Source: Planctomycetota bacterium
Lineage (GTDB): Bacteria; Planctomycetota; UBA1135; GCA-002686595
Reading direction: 5' to 3'
Assembly: GCA_014237855.1 (NCBI GenBank)
Contig: JABACD010000001.1
Location: 310,001 to 374,000 of the forward strand
DNA: 64,000 nucleotides
In this document: positions 35,279 through 44,057 of the stretch, in pieces
How the letters are laid out: every line of letters begins with the position of its first letter
Position numbering within the stretch: position 1 is the stretch's first letter
Position numbers and translations under genes: made by a program
Notes under the pieces: model-generated
Database searches by the model: none
What the model was told of the DNA's origin: nothing
The model's input: only the letters and a program-made list of their open reading frames with translations

Positions 35279-37270
35279 CTATTCACAGACGACCGTCTCA
35301 ACCCCGCCGGACAGCGCCATTCCCGATGAGTGCGCAGTCGTGCGAGCCAGTGCCTGAAAGTACCGGGTCTCACCGGGCTGAGCCGACGAGGAGATGGGAA
35401 CGCTGACATCGACCTTGCCGTTCGCGTCGAGCTGGAAGACCACTCGCGTGGTGCTGTTCGGGTCGACGAGCAGAGTGCCTGCCGCGATCGGGATCATGGC
35501 TTGCTGGGTGGCCATCGCGAGAACCCCAGGGCGCTGGGGCTGTCCACCCGAGATCCGGAAGAGGTAGGAGCCGCCCGGTCCCGCCGAGCGAGGAGGTATC
35601 AGCGACAGCGTTCCGGGCGAGCCATAGGCCTCCGCACCACAAACCAGGAATGACTGCTGGGTCGAGAGCGAGGCGTTCCCCTGGCCGTCCTCGGCAGAGA
35701 CCTCGGCTTTGACCATCGCCCCGACAAGGCCCTCAGTCGTTGGCTGGGCATCCAGCACTCCACGATGGATGTTGCCACCAACGTGGGGCATGGCAGAAGT
35801 CCCGAGGTTGGATGCATTACCCTTCGTAACCTGCCAGGAGAGCTCCGCAGTGACGTAGGTGGCCCCATCGTCTACAACCGAGTCCTGGATCCAGCTCCGT
35901 ACGGACAGGTCCCGAGCCAGATCCTCCACTGAGACCCATTGAGGCAAACTCGCCACCCGCCCAATGGTCGGGCTGGTGCTATCCGTGGGACCAAGATTTC
36001 GGTAGTAGCGATTCACAAAACTTGAAGTCGGAATCTCCCCGTTGGCTGTCACCAGGTCGTATCGACCATCATGGTCGAAGTCCGCGACTGCGATATCCAG
36101 GGTGGCGTCCAATAGCCCTGTGAATGCCCCCGGCACCTGCTGAAGGAATCCAGGCCCAAAGCTCCCGGAATTGAGGAAGAGCTTCTCGGGGGTGACGGGT
36201 GAGCCAAAGGTCAGCGCAGCGACCACGAGATCAAGATCGCCATCGTCATCCGTATCCATGAGCGCAAAGTCATTCTCATCTTGAGCATTCTGCCCAAGCA
36301 ACGCATCCGTGACTGCCACCAGGTTTGGAGCTCCTGTCTGGCTCAATTGATTTTCCATCGCGATGTCCGTCGTTGGAAAGCCAGAGCCAGCGAAGTTCAT
36401 GTAGACGCAATCGATGTCGAGATCTCCATCGAGATCCCCCCACTCCGTCTCGTAGGCACCGGCTCCAGGCACCTGCACCGCCGTGGGCACCAGGCTCGTA
36501 TCCAGAGTGAACTCAGCGGCGCCGTCATTGAGATACACCTGGGTCACTGAGGACTTGCCGTCAACGATCACATCCAGGTCGAGGTCACCATCAATATCCA
36601 CGATCTTGGCGTTCTGAGCGCCGACCTTCTTGATCGCATTCATCTGCCCCGGGGCATGTGCGAAGAAGCCGTTGCCGTCATTGATCAGCAGTCGCGCTTT
36701 TCCCCCGGGCGCCGAGAAGCTATTTGGCCCTGCGTCAGCAAAGACGAGGTCCATGTCCCCATCGTCGTCAAGGTCTCCCGCCCCGACATGGAAGGCGTTC
36801 AGCACAAGCGTACCCAGCCGGTGACTCTCGTCGAGATAGCCAGGCCCTGCGGGATCTTTCAGGAGTAATCGCTGTTGATCGCCGAAGGCGACGGCGATCA
36901 CGATGTCATCCAGTCCATCTCCATCAACATCGCAGACCGCTGCGGCCTTACCGTGAACCACGATTGACGGAGGAATCAAGGCGTCGGTCCGATCCTCGAA
37001 CACGGGCACTCCGCCATTGAGCCCGGTCTGGATCAACAAGGTTGGACGCAAGGGACTTGAGGAGGGTGCGCCGAAGTCTCCAGGGACCTCATAACCCTGT
37101 GCATTGGCGATGAAGAGGTCGAGATTTCCGTCCTCGTTGACATCAAGTGGCGTGATGCTCTCGCTCCACAGCTCAGGGCCTGTCAGGACTCCTGGCTGTT
37201 CAATGAATTGCTGGCCAAGAACGGCGGGGCCCAGGATTAGACAGAGAGCCGAAGTGAGTCGTACGTGCAT
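35279..37270 (-). CDS. Secreted FG-GAP/VCBS repeat protein
   Basis: 663 residues from the ATG at 37270, where the signal peptide (HVRLTSALCLILGPAVLGQ) begins; an upstream ATG at 37330 would bury it. About six FG-GAP/VCBS-type blades are marked by calcium-loop motifs: DVDGDGLDD, DLDDDGDMD, DIDGDLDLD, DLDGDLDID, DTDDDGDLD and DFDHDGRYD, each followed by hydrophobic strands. The last about 170 residues are beta-rich without the motif, with a GGSYLFRISG segment. Predicted to be a seven-bladed calcium-stabilised propeller at the cell surface or outside. Adhesion or a scaffold role is common for such proteins. Confidence 0.75.
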   Translation of the reverse strand: MHVRLTSALCLILGPAVLGQQFIEQPGVLTGPELWSESITPLDVNEDGNLDLFIANAQGYEVPGDFGAPSSSPLRPTLLIQTGLNGGVPVFEDRTDALIPPSIVVHGKAAAVCDVDGDGLDDIVIAVAFGDQQRLLLKDPAGPGYLDESHRLGTLVLNAFHVGAGDLDDDGDMDLVFADAGPNSFSAPGGKARLLINDGNGFFAHAPGQMNAIKKVGAQNAKIVDIDGDLDLDVIVDGKSSVTQVYLNDGAAEFTLDTSLVPTAVQVPGAGAYETEWGDLDGDLDIDCVYMNFAGSGFPTTDIAMENQLSQTGAPNLVAVTDALLGQNAQDENDFALMDTDDDGDLDLVVAALTFGSPVTPEKLFLNSGSFGPGFLQQVPGAFTGLLDATLDIAVADFDHDGRYDLVTANGEIPTSSFVNRYYRNLGPTDSTSPTIGRVASLPQWVSVEDLARDLSVRSWIQDSVVDDGATYVTAELSWQVTKGNASNLGTSAMPHVGGNIHRGVLDAQPTTEGLVGAMVKAEVSAEDGQGNASLSTQQSFLVCGAEAYGSPGTLSLIPPRSAGPGGSYLFRISGGQPQRPGVLAMATQQAMIPIAAGTLLVDPNSTTRVVFQLDANGKVDVSVPISSSAQPGETRYFQALARTTAHSSGMALSGGVETVVCE

Positions 37271-37431
37271 GATGGAGAGCCGCGGAACAGGGATTCGGAT
37301 CACGCGTGGATTCACAGCGTCCGGATTCATGGATAAATGGGGCGGGACTGCATTCTATCCGTAACTTGCGGCCCGCGGTGATCTCCGGTGCCTCCCAATT
37401 TCCCTGCGGCAGTGCGGCAAACCGGTGTAAG

Positions 37432-37458
37432 CGGGGGCTCAGGACCTGGAGTCCCCCG
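37432..37458. promoter_or_regulatory. GC-rich hairpin in the divergent region
   Basis: CGGGGG plus CTC (37432-37440) pairs with GAG plus CCCCCG (up to 37458) with one bulged T, a 9-bp stem around an 8-nt loop. Neither neighbour ends here, so a terminator role would be unexpected; a 5' untranslated or protein-binding element is possible. Confidence 0.3.
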
Positions 37459-37586
37459 ACACCAGAAAGTGCATCCCTCATCGGTGGCCCACTTACAACC
37501 CTCTACAGGATCGAACTCGTCGCAAGAGGCCTCCGGACTTCGTGGATAGGTCCGAGTCGTGTCACCGAGGCCTAGAGAGCTTTATT

Positions 37587-37601
37587 GGCAACATTGTTGC
37601 C
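37587..37601. promoter_or_regulatory. Palindrome upstream of the pyrimidine-degradation operon
   Basis: GGCAAC, ATT, GTTGCC is a perfect 6-bp dyad, ending 113 nt before the mmsA ATG. Its size and placement suit a dimeric regulator. No regulator gene lies within the cluster, so one would act from elsewhere. Confidence 0.4.
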
Positions 37602-37714
37602 GGCGTTGGGCCACCGCAATTGTGGGCACAGGCCCGGCCTGATAACGTTTCACGGACCCTCTGTACGGACGAATATCCACCCCCGAGGAACCCCAGGCTG
37701 AGGCACACAGGTCG

Positions 37715-39160
37715 ATGACTACGGAACGATTGAAGAATTACTTCGGCGGTGAGTGGGTCGAGTCCAACTCTCCCACGGCAGGCCAGGTCCACAATCCCGC
37801 CACAGGCGAGGTGATTGGTGAGTGCCCCTTCTCCACAGCTGCGGAAGTCGATGCTGCAGTCCAGGCAGCAAGCGCTGCCTTCCCGGACTGGCGTAGGACC
37901 CCTGTCCAGGATCGCATACAGCCGATCTTCAGGCTCAAGGCGCTCCTCGAGGCCCACGCTTCAGACCTCGCCGCCACCGTCACGCGCGAACATGGCAAGA
38001 CCTTGTCGGAAGCCATGGGAAGTGTCCGCCGCGGAATCCAAATGGTCGAGGCCGCCACCGGAGCACCCTCCATGCTGATGGGCATGGCCCTCGAGGACAT
38101 TGCGCGGGGCATCGACTGCGAGAGCGTACGTCAGCCCCTTGGAGTGACTGCGGCCATTGCCCCCTTCAACTTCCCTGCGATGGTGCCGCTGTGGTTTGCG
38201 CCCTTTGCCGTCGCCTGCGGGAACACGTTTGTCTGCAAACCTTCCGAGCAGGTCCCCTTCAGCCAGAAACTGATGTTCGAGCTGATCCACGAGGCAGGCT
38301 TCCCGCCCGGAGTGCTCAACATGGTCAACGGCGCCCACGATGTCGTCAATGCCTTCATCGACCACCCAGATATCAAGGCCCTCTCGTTCGTTGGATCGAG
38401 CCCCGTTGCCGAGTATGTGTACAAGCGCGGCTGCGAAAAACTCAAGCGCGTGCAGGCACTGGGGGGAGCAAAGAACTTCATCATCGTCATGCCAGATGCG
38501 GACATGGACATGACCCTGGACGCCATCGCAGAGTCAGCCTTTGGCTGCGCTGGCGAGCGCTGTCTCGCAGCAGCGATAATCCTTGCGGTGGGCGGCTGTC
38601 GCCAGGAAGTTCGCGAGGGTCTCGTGAAGCGAATGAGCGCCTACAAGGTCGGAGATGGGTCGCAGCCGGGGATCACCCTCGGCCCGGTTATTTCGGCTTC
38701 CCACAAGGAGAAGGTGCTCGCTCGAATCGAACAGGGCATTGCAGAGGGAGCGGAGCTGGTCGTCGACGGACGCGACCCTGGCGTCCCCGGAAACGGCTAC
38801 TTCATCGGGCCCACGCTCTTTGACGGGGTCAGTGAGGAGATGAGCATCGCACGCGACGAGATCTTCGGCCCCGTGCTCTGCCTGATGGACGTCCCATCCC
38901 TCGACGAAGCCCTGGACATGACCAAGCGTCAGCCCCTGGCCAATGCCAACTCGATCTTCACGACATCGGGCAAGTCGGCGCGCAAGTTCCGATACGAGGT
39001 CCCCGCCGCGATGGCGGGCGTGAACATCGGCGTCGCTGCCCCCATGTCCTTCTTCTCATTCGGAGGATCGAAGGGATCCTTCTTTGGAGACCTCAAGGCC
39101 CATGGGCGTGAGGCCTATGACTTCTACACCGATCGCAAGGTGTTAATCTCTCGCTGGTAG
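37715..39160 (+). CDS. mmsA: CoA-acylating (methyl)malonate-semialdehyde dehydrogenase
   Basis: 481 residues, aldehyde dehydrogenase superfamily. In this operon it should turn malonate semialdehyde, from beta-alanine transamination, into acetyl-CoA and CO2 with NAD and CoA. Motifs include ITVTREHGKTLSEA-like ATVTREHGKTLSEA (the MMSDH form of the substrate-loop helix), GVTAAIAPFNFPAMVPLWF, LSFVGSSPVAEYVY and the catalytic-Cys segment FGCAGERCLAA. The PSEQVP segment (KPSEQVPF) and a missing general-base Glu in the LGGAKNF segment are typical of the CoA-dependent branch. It starts the five-gene operon, followed by 57 nt. Confidence 0.88.
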   Translation: MTTERLKNYFGGEWVESNSPTAGQVHNPATGEVIGECPFSTAAEVDAAVQAASAAFPDWRRTPVQDRIQPIFRLKALLEAHASDLAATVTREHGKTLSEAMGSVRRGIQMVEAATGAPSMLMGMALEDIARGIDCESVRQPLGVTAAIAPFNFPAMVPLWFAPFAVACGNTFVCKPSEQVPFSQKLMFELIHEAGFPPGVLNMVNGAHDVVNAFIDHPDIKALSFVGSSPVAEYVYKRGCEKLKRVQALGGAKNFIIVMPDADMDMTLDAIAESAFGCAGERCLAAAIILAVGGCRQEVREGLVKRMSAYKVGDGSQPGITLGPVISASHKEKVLARIEQGIAEGAELVVDGRDPGVPGNGYFIGPTLFDGVSEEMSIARDEIFGPVLCLMDVPSLDEALDMTKRQPLANANSIFTTSGKSARKFRYEVPAAMAGVNIGVAAPMSFFSFGGSKGSFFGDLKAHGREAYDFYTDRKVLISRW

Positions 39161-39217
39161 ATCCAGACCTCATCCGAACAACCTCGCTCTTCACCAACCA
39201 GTAAGGAACCAATAGAA

Positions 39218-40090
39218 GTGGCAAGAATCGTCAAAGGCGGCCTGATCCAGTGCTCGAATCCGATCAACGATGAGAGCGTTCCCGTGTCAGAAATTCAGGC
39301 TGCAGCCTTCGAGAAGCACCTCCCCTTCATCGACAAGGCCGGAGAGGCTGGCGTACAGATGCTCTGCCTGCAGGAGATCTTCAATGGCCCTTACTTCTGT
39401 CCCAGTCAGGACGCTCGGTGGTACGACGCCACGGAACCCGTGCCTGGCCCGACGGTAGACCTGCTGCAGCCGCTTGCCGCCAAGTACGAGATGGTCATGG
39501 TCGTGCCTGTCTACGAGCGAGAGCAGGCAGGTGTCTACTACAACACCGCTGCCGTGATCGACGCTGACGGAAGCTACCTCGGCAAGTACCGCAAGCAGCA
39601 CATCCCTCACACGTCGGGCTTCTGGGAGAAGTACTTCTTCAAGCCCGGCAATCTGGGCTACCCGGTCTTTCAGACACGCTACGGAAAGGTCGGCGTCTAT
39701 ATCTGCTACGACCGTCACTTCCCGGAGGGGGCTCGCCTTCTCGGGCTGAATGGCGCGGAGGTGGTCTTCAATCCCTCAGCCACGGTAGCTGGGCTCTCCC
39801 AGTATCTGTGGAAACTCGAGCAGCCGGCACATGCTGTAGCCAACGGCTACTTCATGGGCTGCATCAATCGTGTTGGCACCGAGGCCCCCTGGAATATCGG
39901 CAAGTTCTATGGCTCGAGCTACTTCGTGAACCCGCGCGGCGAGTTCTTGGCCGAAGCCTCGGAAGACCAAGACGAACTGATCACTGCCGATATGGACTTC
40001 GAGATGATCGAGGAGGTTCGTCGCGTCTGGCAGTTCTACAGGGACCGCCGCCCTGAAACCTATGGCGACATGACCGGACTGCTCCCCTGA
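39218..40090 (+). CDS. pydC: Beta-ureidopropionase (nitrilase superfamily)
   Basis: 290 residues from a GTG at 39218 with AAGGAA upstream. Hydrolyses N-carbamoyl-beta-alanine to beta-alanine, CO2 and ammonia. The nitrilase triad is visible: Glu in MLCLQEIFNGPYFC, Lys in GKYRKQHIPHTSGF, and Cys in VGVYICYDRHFPEGARLL. INRVGTEAPWNIGKFYGSSYFV is very close to the corresponding stretch of vertebrate beta-ureidopropionase. N-carbamoylputrescine amidase is the nearest alternative, but the operon places it in pyrimidine breakdown. Forty-six nt separate it from hydA. Confidence 0.82.
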   Translation: MARIVKGGLIQCSNPINDESVPVSEIQAAAFEKHLPFIDKAGEAGVQMLCLQEIFNGPYFCPSQDARWYDATEPVPGPTVDLLQPLAAKYEMVMVVPVYEREQAGVYYNTAAVIDADGSYLGKYRKQHIPHTSGFWEKYFFKPGNLGYPVFQTRYGKVGVYICYDRHFPEGARLLGLNGAEVVFNPSATVAGLSQYLWKLEQPAHAVANGYFMGCINRVGTEAPWNIGKFYGSSYFVNPRGEFLAEASEDQDELITADMDFEMIEEVRRVWQFYRDRRPETYGDMTGLLP

Positions 40091-40136
40091 ATCAACACGA
40101 TCAATCACGCTCTCACACACAGCCAAGAGGCAACAA

Positions 40137-41513
40137 ATGGGCATCCTGATCAAGAATGGCACGATCGTCACCGCGATCGACAAGTACGTAGGCGACGTCC
40201 GCTGCACCGAGGGCAAGATCACCGAGATTGGAACCGATCTCGAGAAGTCCTCGGGTGAAGAGGTCATCGACGCCTCGGGCCAATACGTCTTTCCTGGCGG
40301 TCTCGACCCTCATGTCCACATGGAGCTGCCCTTCATGGGCACCATCTCCGCAGACGACTTCGAGACAGGCACCGCCGCGGGCGTCGCAGGCGGTACAACA
40401 TCGATCATCGACTTCGTCATCCCCGCACGAGACGAAGACCTGATGGATGCGCTGGCCGCCTGGCACGACAAGGCTGCCAAGTCCGTGTCTGACTACGCCT
40501 TCCACATGGCCGTGACCTGGTGGGGAGACCAGACCGCGGACTGGATGCGCACCTGTGTCGAGGAGAAGGGCATCCCCTCCTTCAAGACCTTCATGGCCTA
40601 CCGTGGTGCGATTGGTGTCGATGACGTCGAGCTGATCGAGGTCATGAAGACCGCCCGCGCCCTCAATGCTCTGGTCACCGTGCATGCCGAGCATGGCGAC
40701 ATGGTCGTCGCCCTTCAGGACCAGCTGATGGCCGAGGGCAAGACCGGGCCCAAGTACCATGCCCTATCACGACCAGCGCCACTCGAAGGCGAAGCCACTT
40801 CGCGAGCAATCATGCTAGCGCGCATGACAAAGGAGCCTCTCTACGTCGTGCATGTCACCTGCGTTCAGGCCGTCGAGGCGATTGCAGCTGCCAGGGCTCG
40901 AGGTCAGCTTGTTCATGGCGAGACCTGCCCACAGTACCTGTTGCTCGATGACTCGATCTATGACCAACCCGGGTTCGCCGGTGCAGCAGCGGTCATGTCT
41001 CCGCCGATTCGCCCCAAGGGTCACCAGGAGGCTCTCTGGCACGCACTGCGCTCTGGCACGCTCGAGGTCGTCGCTACCGACCACTGCCCCTTCAACCTCC
41101 ATGGCCAAAAGGACATGGGCAAGGACGACTTCCGGCGCATCCCCAACGGGGCCGCAGGAATCGAGCATCGCCTGGCGCTCATGTACACAGCTGGAGTCAT
41201 GGGCGGTCGACTGAACCTGCATCAGTTCGTTGATCTGACCTCCACGCGCGCCGCCAAGATCTTTGGGATGTATCCACGCAAGGGCTCGATCACAGTGGGT
41301 GCTGATGCCGACCTGGTCGTCTGGGACCCCGCAGCCACAGGCACGATCTCGGCAAAGACTCATCACCACAAGGTCGACACCAGCATCTTCGAGAACTTCG
41401 AGACCCGCGGCACATGCTCCTCGGTGATCGTCAATGGCCGCGTCCAGTACTCCGACGGAAACTTGAAGGTAGAGCGGGGCGCGGGCCGATACGTAGAACG
41501 GAGCCTTCCTTGA
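40137..41513 (+). CDS. hydA: Dihydropyrimidinase
   Basis: 458 residues, amidohydrolase superfamily. Opens the ring of dihydrouracil or dihydrothymine to N-carbamoyl-beta-alanine. Binuclear-metal residues are visible: GGLDPHVHMELPFMG (two His), PSFKTFMAYRG (carboxylated Lys bridging the metals), two later His near VTVHAEHGD and LYVVHVT, and VVATDHCPF (Asp). It ends with the usual amidohydrolase beta sandwich carrying VVWDPAATGTIS. Length and motifs fit bacterial dihydropyrimidinases (hydantoinases). Its TGA overlaps the TTG of the next gene, TTGA. Confidence 0.9.
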   Translation: MGILIKNGTIVTAIDKYVGDVRCTEGKITEIGTDLEKSSGEEVIDASGQYVFPGGLDPHVHMELPFMGTISADDFETGTAAGVAGGTTSIIDFVIPARDEDLMDALAAWHDKAAKSVSDYAFHMAVTWWGDQTADWMRTCVEEKGIPSFKTFMAYRGAIGVDDVELIEVMKTARALNALVTVHAEHGDMVVALQDQLMAEGKTGPKYHALSRPAPLEGEATSRAIMLARMTKEPLYVVHVTCVQAVEAIAAARARGQLVHGETCPQYLLLDDSIYDQPGFAGAAAVMSPPIRPKGHQEALWHALRSGTLEVVATDHCPFNLHGQKDMGKDDFRRIPNGAAGIEHRLALMYTAGVMGGRLNLHQFVDLTSTRAAKIFGMYPRKGSITVGADADLVVWDPAATGTISAKTHHHKVDTSIFENFETRGTCSSVIVNGRVQYSDGNLKVERGAGRYVERSLP

Positions 41514-42829
41514 GCAGAACGGACAACGAAGGCCTGAGAGAGGAGACGCTGAGGAAGCATGAAGAGTTCCTGCTGCCCTCGGTCTCTAACTACTACTCCG
41601 AGCCGATCGTGCTTACCTCTGGTGATGGCACGAAGCTGACTGACAGTGAAGGACGGGAGTACCTCGACTTCTTTGGAGGCATCCTGACGGTCTCTGTCGG
41701 CCAGTGCAACGAGCGCGTCAATGACCCCGTCAAGGTTCAACTCGACCGACTTGGTCACGTCTCGACCCTCTACCCCACTCTCCCAATCGTTGAGCTGGCC
41801 GAACGAATGGCCCGTATCACACCCGGGAGATTGCAGAAGAGCATGTTCACAGCATCGGGCACGGAAGCCGATGAGACGGCCGTTGCCCTGGCTCAGGTAT
41901 TCACCGGCTCGATCGAGTTGATCGCCCTGAGACATGGATATTCAGGGCGCTCGATGCTGGCTCAATCGCTCACGGCCCATTCGCCGTGGCGCGCCGTTCC
42001 CACCCAGATCGCGGGCATCAAGCACGGGCTTGCACCATATTGCTATCGCTGCCCTCTGAAGCAGACCTATCCCGAGTGCGGTGTTGCCTGCGCCACTGAC
42101 CTGGAAGAACTGATCCAGACCACCACCACTGGGAAGGTTGCAGGCTTCATCGCCGAGCCGATTCAGGGCGTCGGAGGATTCGTCACACCGCCCAAGGAAT
42201 ACTTCGAGATCGCCGTCGACATCGTGCGAGCGCATGGAGGAGTCTTCATCTGCGACGAAGTTCAGACGGGCTTCGGCAGAACCGGCGGCAAGATGTTTGG
42301 CATCGAGCACTGGGGCGTCGAGCCAGACATCATGACCATGGCCAAGGGCGTTGCCAACGGAATGCCAATGGGGGTCACCATCGCCACGCCGGAGATCGCC
42401 GATGCGTTCCAAGACCTGCAGATATCCACCTTCGGTGGAAACCCAATCTCCTGTGCTGCCGCAAACGCCACGATCGGGCTGATCGAGGAAGATGACCTGA
42501 AGTCCAATGCCGAGGCTCAGGGAAATCTCCTTCGAAGTGGTCTCGAAGACCTTCAATCGAAGTATCCCAAGATCGTCGGCGACGTGCGTGGCATGGGCCT
42601 GATGCAGGCCATGGAGATGGTCGTCGATGAGACCATCCAGGACCGCACGCCTAACCCGGCGGCCACAGGGGCCTTCTTCGAGGCCTGCAAGGAGCGCGGC
42701 CTATTGCTCGGCAAGGGTGGCTTGCACGGAAATGTGCTGCGCATCGCACCGGCGCTGACCGTGACTGCTCCCGAGATTCAGACAGCACTCGACATGATGG
42801 GCGAAGCCCTCGCCAGCATTTCCTCCTAG
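41510..42829 (+). CDS. Class III aminotransferase, AGXT2-like (probable beta-alanine transaminase)
   Basis: 439 residues from a TTG at 41510 that overlaps the hydA stop and has GGAG with 6-nt spacing; the in-frame ATG at 41414 would lie inside hydA. A fold-type I PLP enzyme: FTASGTEADETAV, FICDEVQTGFGRTGG (Asp to the pyridine N) and MTMAKGVANGMP (Lys Schiff base). YCYRCPLKQTYPECGVACA resembles mammalian AGXT2, which accepts beta-aminoisobutyrate. Here beta-alanine with pyruvate or glyoxylate would give malonate semialdehyde for mmsA. The preA gene follows after 9 nt. Confidence 0.83.
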   Translation: MSRTDNEGLREETLRKHEEFLLPSVSNYYSEPIVLTSGDGTKLTDSEGREYLDFFGGILTVSVGQCNERVNDPVKVQLDRLGHVSTLYPTLPIVELAERMARITPGRLQKSMFTASGTEADETAVALAQVFTGSIELIALRHGYSGRSMLAQSLTAHSPWRAVPTQIAGIKHGLAPYCYRCPLKQTYPECGVACATDLEELIQTTTTGKVAGFIAEPIQGVGGFVTPPKEYFEIAVDIVRAHGGVFICDEVQTGFGRTGGKMFGIEHWGVEPDIMTMAKGVANGMPMGVTIATPEIADAFQDLQISTFGGNPISCAAANATIGLIEEDDLKSNAEAQGNLLRSGLEDLQSKYPKIVGDVRGMGLMQAMEMVVDETIQDRTPNPAATGAFFEACKERGLLLGKGGLHGNVLRIAPALTVTAPEIQTALDMMGEALASISS

Positions 42830-42838
42830 CCAAGATTC

Positions 42839-43939
42839 ATGGCCGACCTCAGCATCGAAATCAACGGTCTTCGCTTTCCCAACCCCTTCGTACTCGGCTC
42901 GGGGCCGCCAGGCACCAATGCTCGTGTCATCAAGCGATCCTTCGAACTCGGCTGGGGTGGAATTGTCTGCAAGACGCTCAGCCTCGATCATGAGAAGGTC
43001 AAGAACACCGTACCGCGCTACGGAAAGCTGACAGATCCGGATAATAAGAAGAAGGTTATTGGGTTCCAGAACATCGAGCTGATCAGCGACCGGCCCTTCG
43101 ATCTCTGGTTGGAGGAGCTGGCCGAGTGCAAGGATGCCTATCCAGACAATGTGCTGATCGCCTCGATCATGGAGGAGTGTGAGAAGGACCTCTGGGTCGA
43201 GATCGTCGAACGCACCCAGGAAACCGGGGTCGACGCCCTCGAACTCAACCTCTCCTGCCCCCATGGGCTGCCAGAGCGCGCCATGGGTGCTGCGATGGGT
43301 CAGGATCCCGAGATGGTCGAGATGGTTACTGGTTGGGCAACGAGTGCCTCGAAGATCCCCGTCTGGGCCAAGATGACGCCCAACGTCACGGACCCCACCC
43401 TCTCCGCCGAGGCTGCAATCCGTGGTGGAGCCGACGGGATCTCGGCCATCAATACCATCCTCTGCACGATCGGAATCAACCTGAAGACCCTGCGCCCGAT
43501 GCCCACCGTCGAGGGCTACACGGTGCCAGGCGGCTACTCAGGCAAGGCGGTCATGCCCATAGCCCTGCGCCACATCATGGAGATCTGTCGCGCCTGCCCC
43601 GGCGTCCATGTCTCTGGCATGGGTGGAGTCGAGACCGCCGAGGATGCGGCCCAGTTCATCTTGCTGGGTTCCAGCACGGTTCAGATCTGCACAGGAGCCA
43701 TGCTCAATGGCTACGAGATGATCTCCGATCTCTGTCAGGGGCTTGAGACTTTCCTCGAACAACACGAGTTTGCGGGCGTCGCTGACATGGTTGGCCTCAG
43801 CCTGCCCTACTTCTCTACCCACGCGGATCTCGTTGAGCGCCAGCTCCAGGCCAAGCGCGAGAAGGCCGGCGAGACACAGCGGGACGACATGTGGAGAGGA
43901 GATATCGCCAAGGAGACGGACTCCCTCGTGACGGACTAG
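42839..43939 (+). CDS. preA: Dihydropyrimidine dehydrogenase, FMN subunit, lacking ferredoxin domain
   Basis: 366 residues. Reduces uracil or thymine to the 5,6-dihydro base, first step of reductive degradation. The FMN-barrel motifs are those of DPD/PreA: NPFVLGSGPPGTNARVI, GGIVCKTLS, ALELNLSCPHGLPERAMG (active-site Cys loop), WAKMTPNVTD and VSGMGGVETAEDAAQFILLG. E. coli PreA runs about 411 residues and ends with two [4Fe-4S] clusters. Here no CxxCxxC motif occurs after the barrel, and no FAD/Fe-S PreT gene is near. The electron donor is therefore unknown. Plant PYD1 also lacks those clusters. It is the last gene of the operon. Confidence 0.82.
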   Translation: MADLSIEINGLRFPNPFVLGSGPPGTNARVIKRSFELGWGGIVCKTLSLDHEKVKNTVPRYGKLTDPDNKKKVIGFQNIELISDRPFDLWLEELAECKDAYPDNVLIASIMEECEKDLWVEIVERTQETGVDALELNLSCPHGLPERAMGAAMGQDPEMVEMVTGWATSASKIPVWAKMTPNVTDPTLSAEAAIRGGADGISAINTILCTIGINLKTLRPMPTVEGYTVPGGYSGKAVMPIALRHIMEICRACPGVHVSGMGGVETAEDAAQFILLGSSTVQICTGAMLNGYEMISDLCQGLETFLEQHEFAGVADMVGLSLPYFSTHADLVERQLQAKREKAGETQRDDMWRGDIAKETDSLVTD

Positions 43940-44057
43940 CGAGTCCACCGACCTGGCTCAGCTCGAAGAGCGCTTGGCTCGGACCCTCAGGTTCGAGGCG
44001 TGAGCTATGAAGAAGACCACCCTTGGCCGCACGGCCCTGGATCGCCGGCACCTCTAT

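Larger units (their letters stand above)
37271..37714. other. 444-nt divergent intergenic region
   Basis: Between the FG-GAP gene (minus) and the mmsA operon (plus). It holds a strong hairpin (37432-37458) and a 15-nt palindrome (37587-37601). No open frame resembling a gene is seen, and no canonical sigma-70 promoter could be picked by eye. Confidence 0.5.

Noticed and set aside
41414-41509. ATG at 41414 as the start of the aminotransferase
   Set aside because: It would lie 100 nt inside hydA; the TTG at 41510 has a GGAG and a TTGA overlap.
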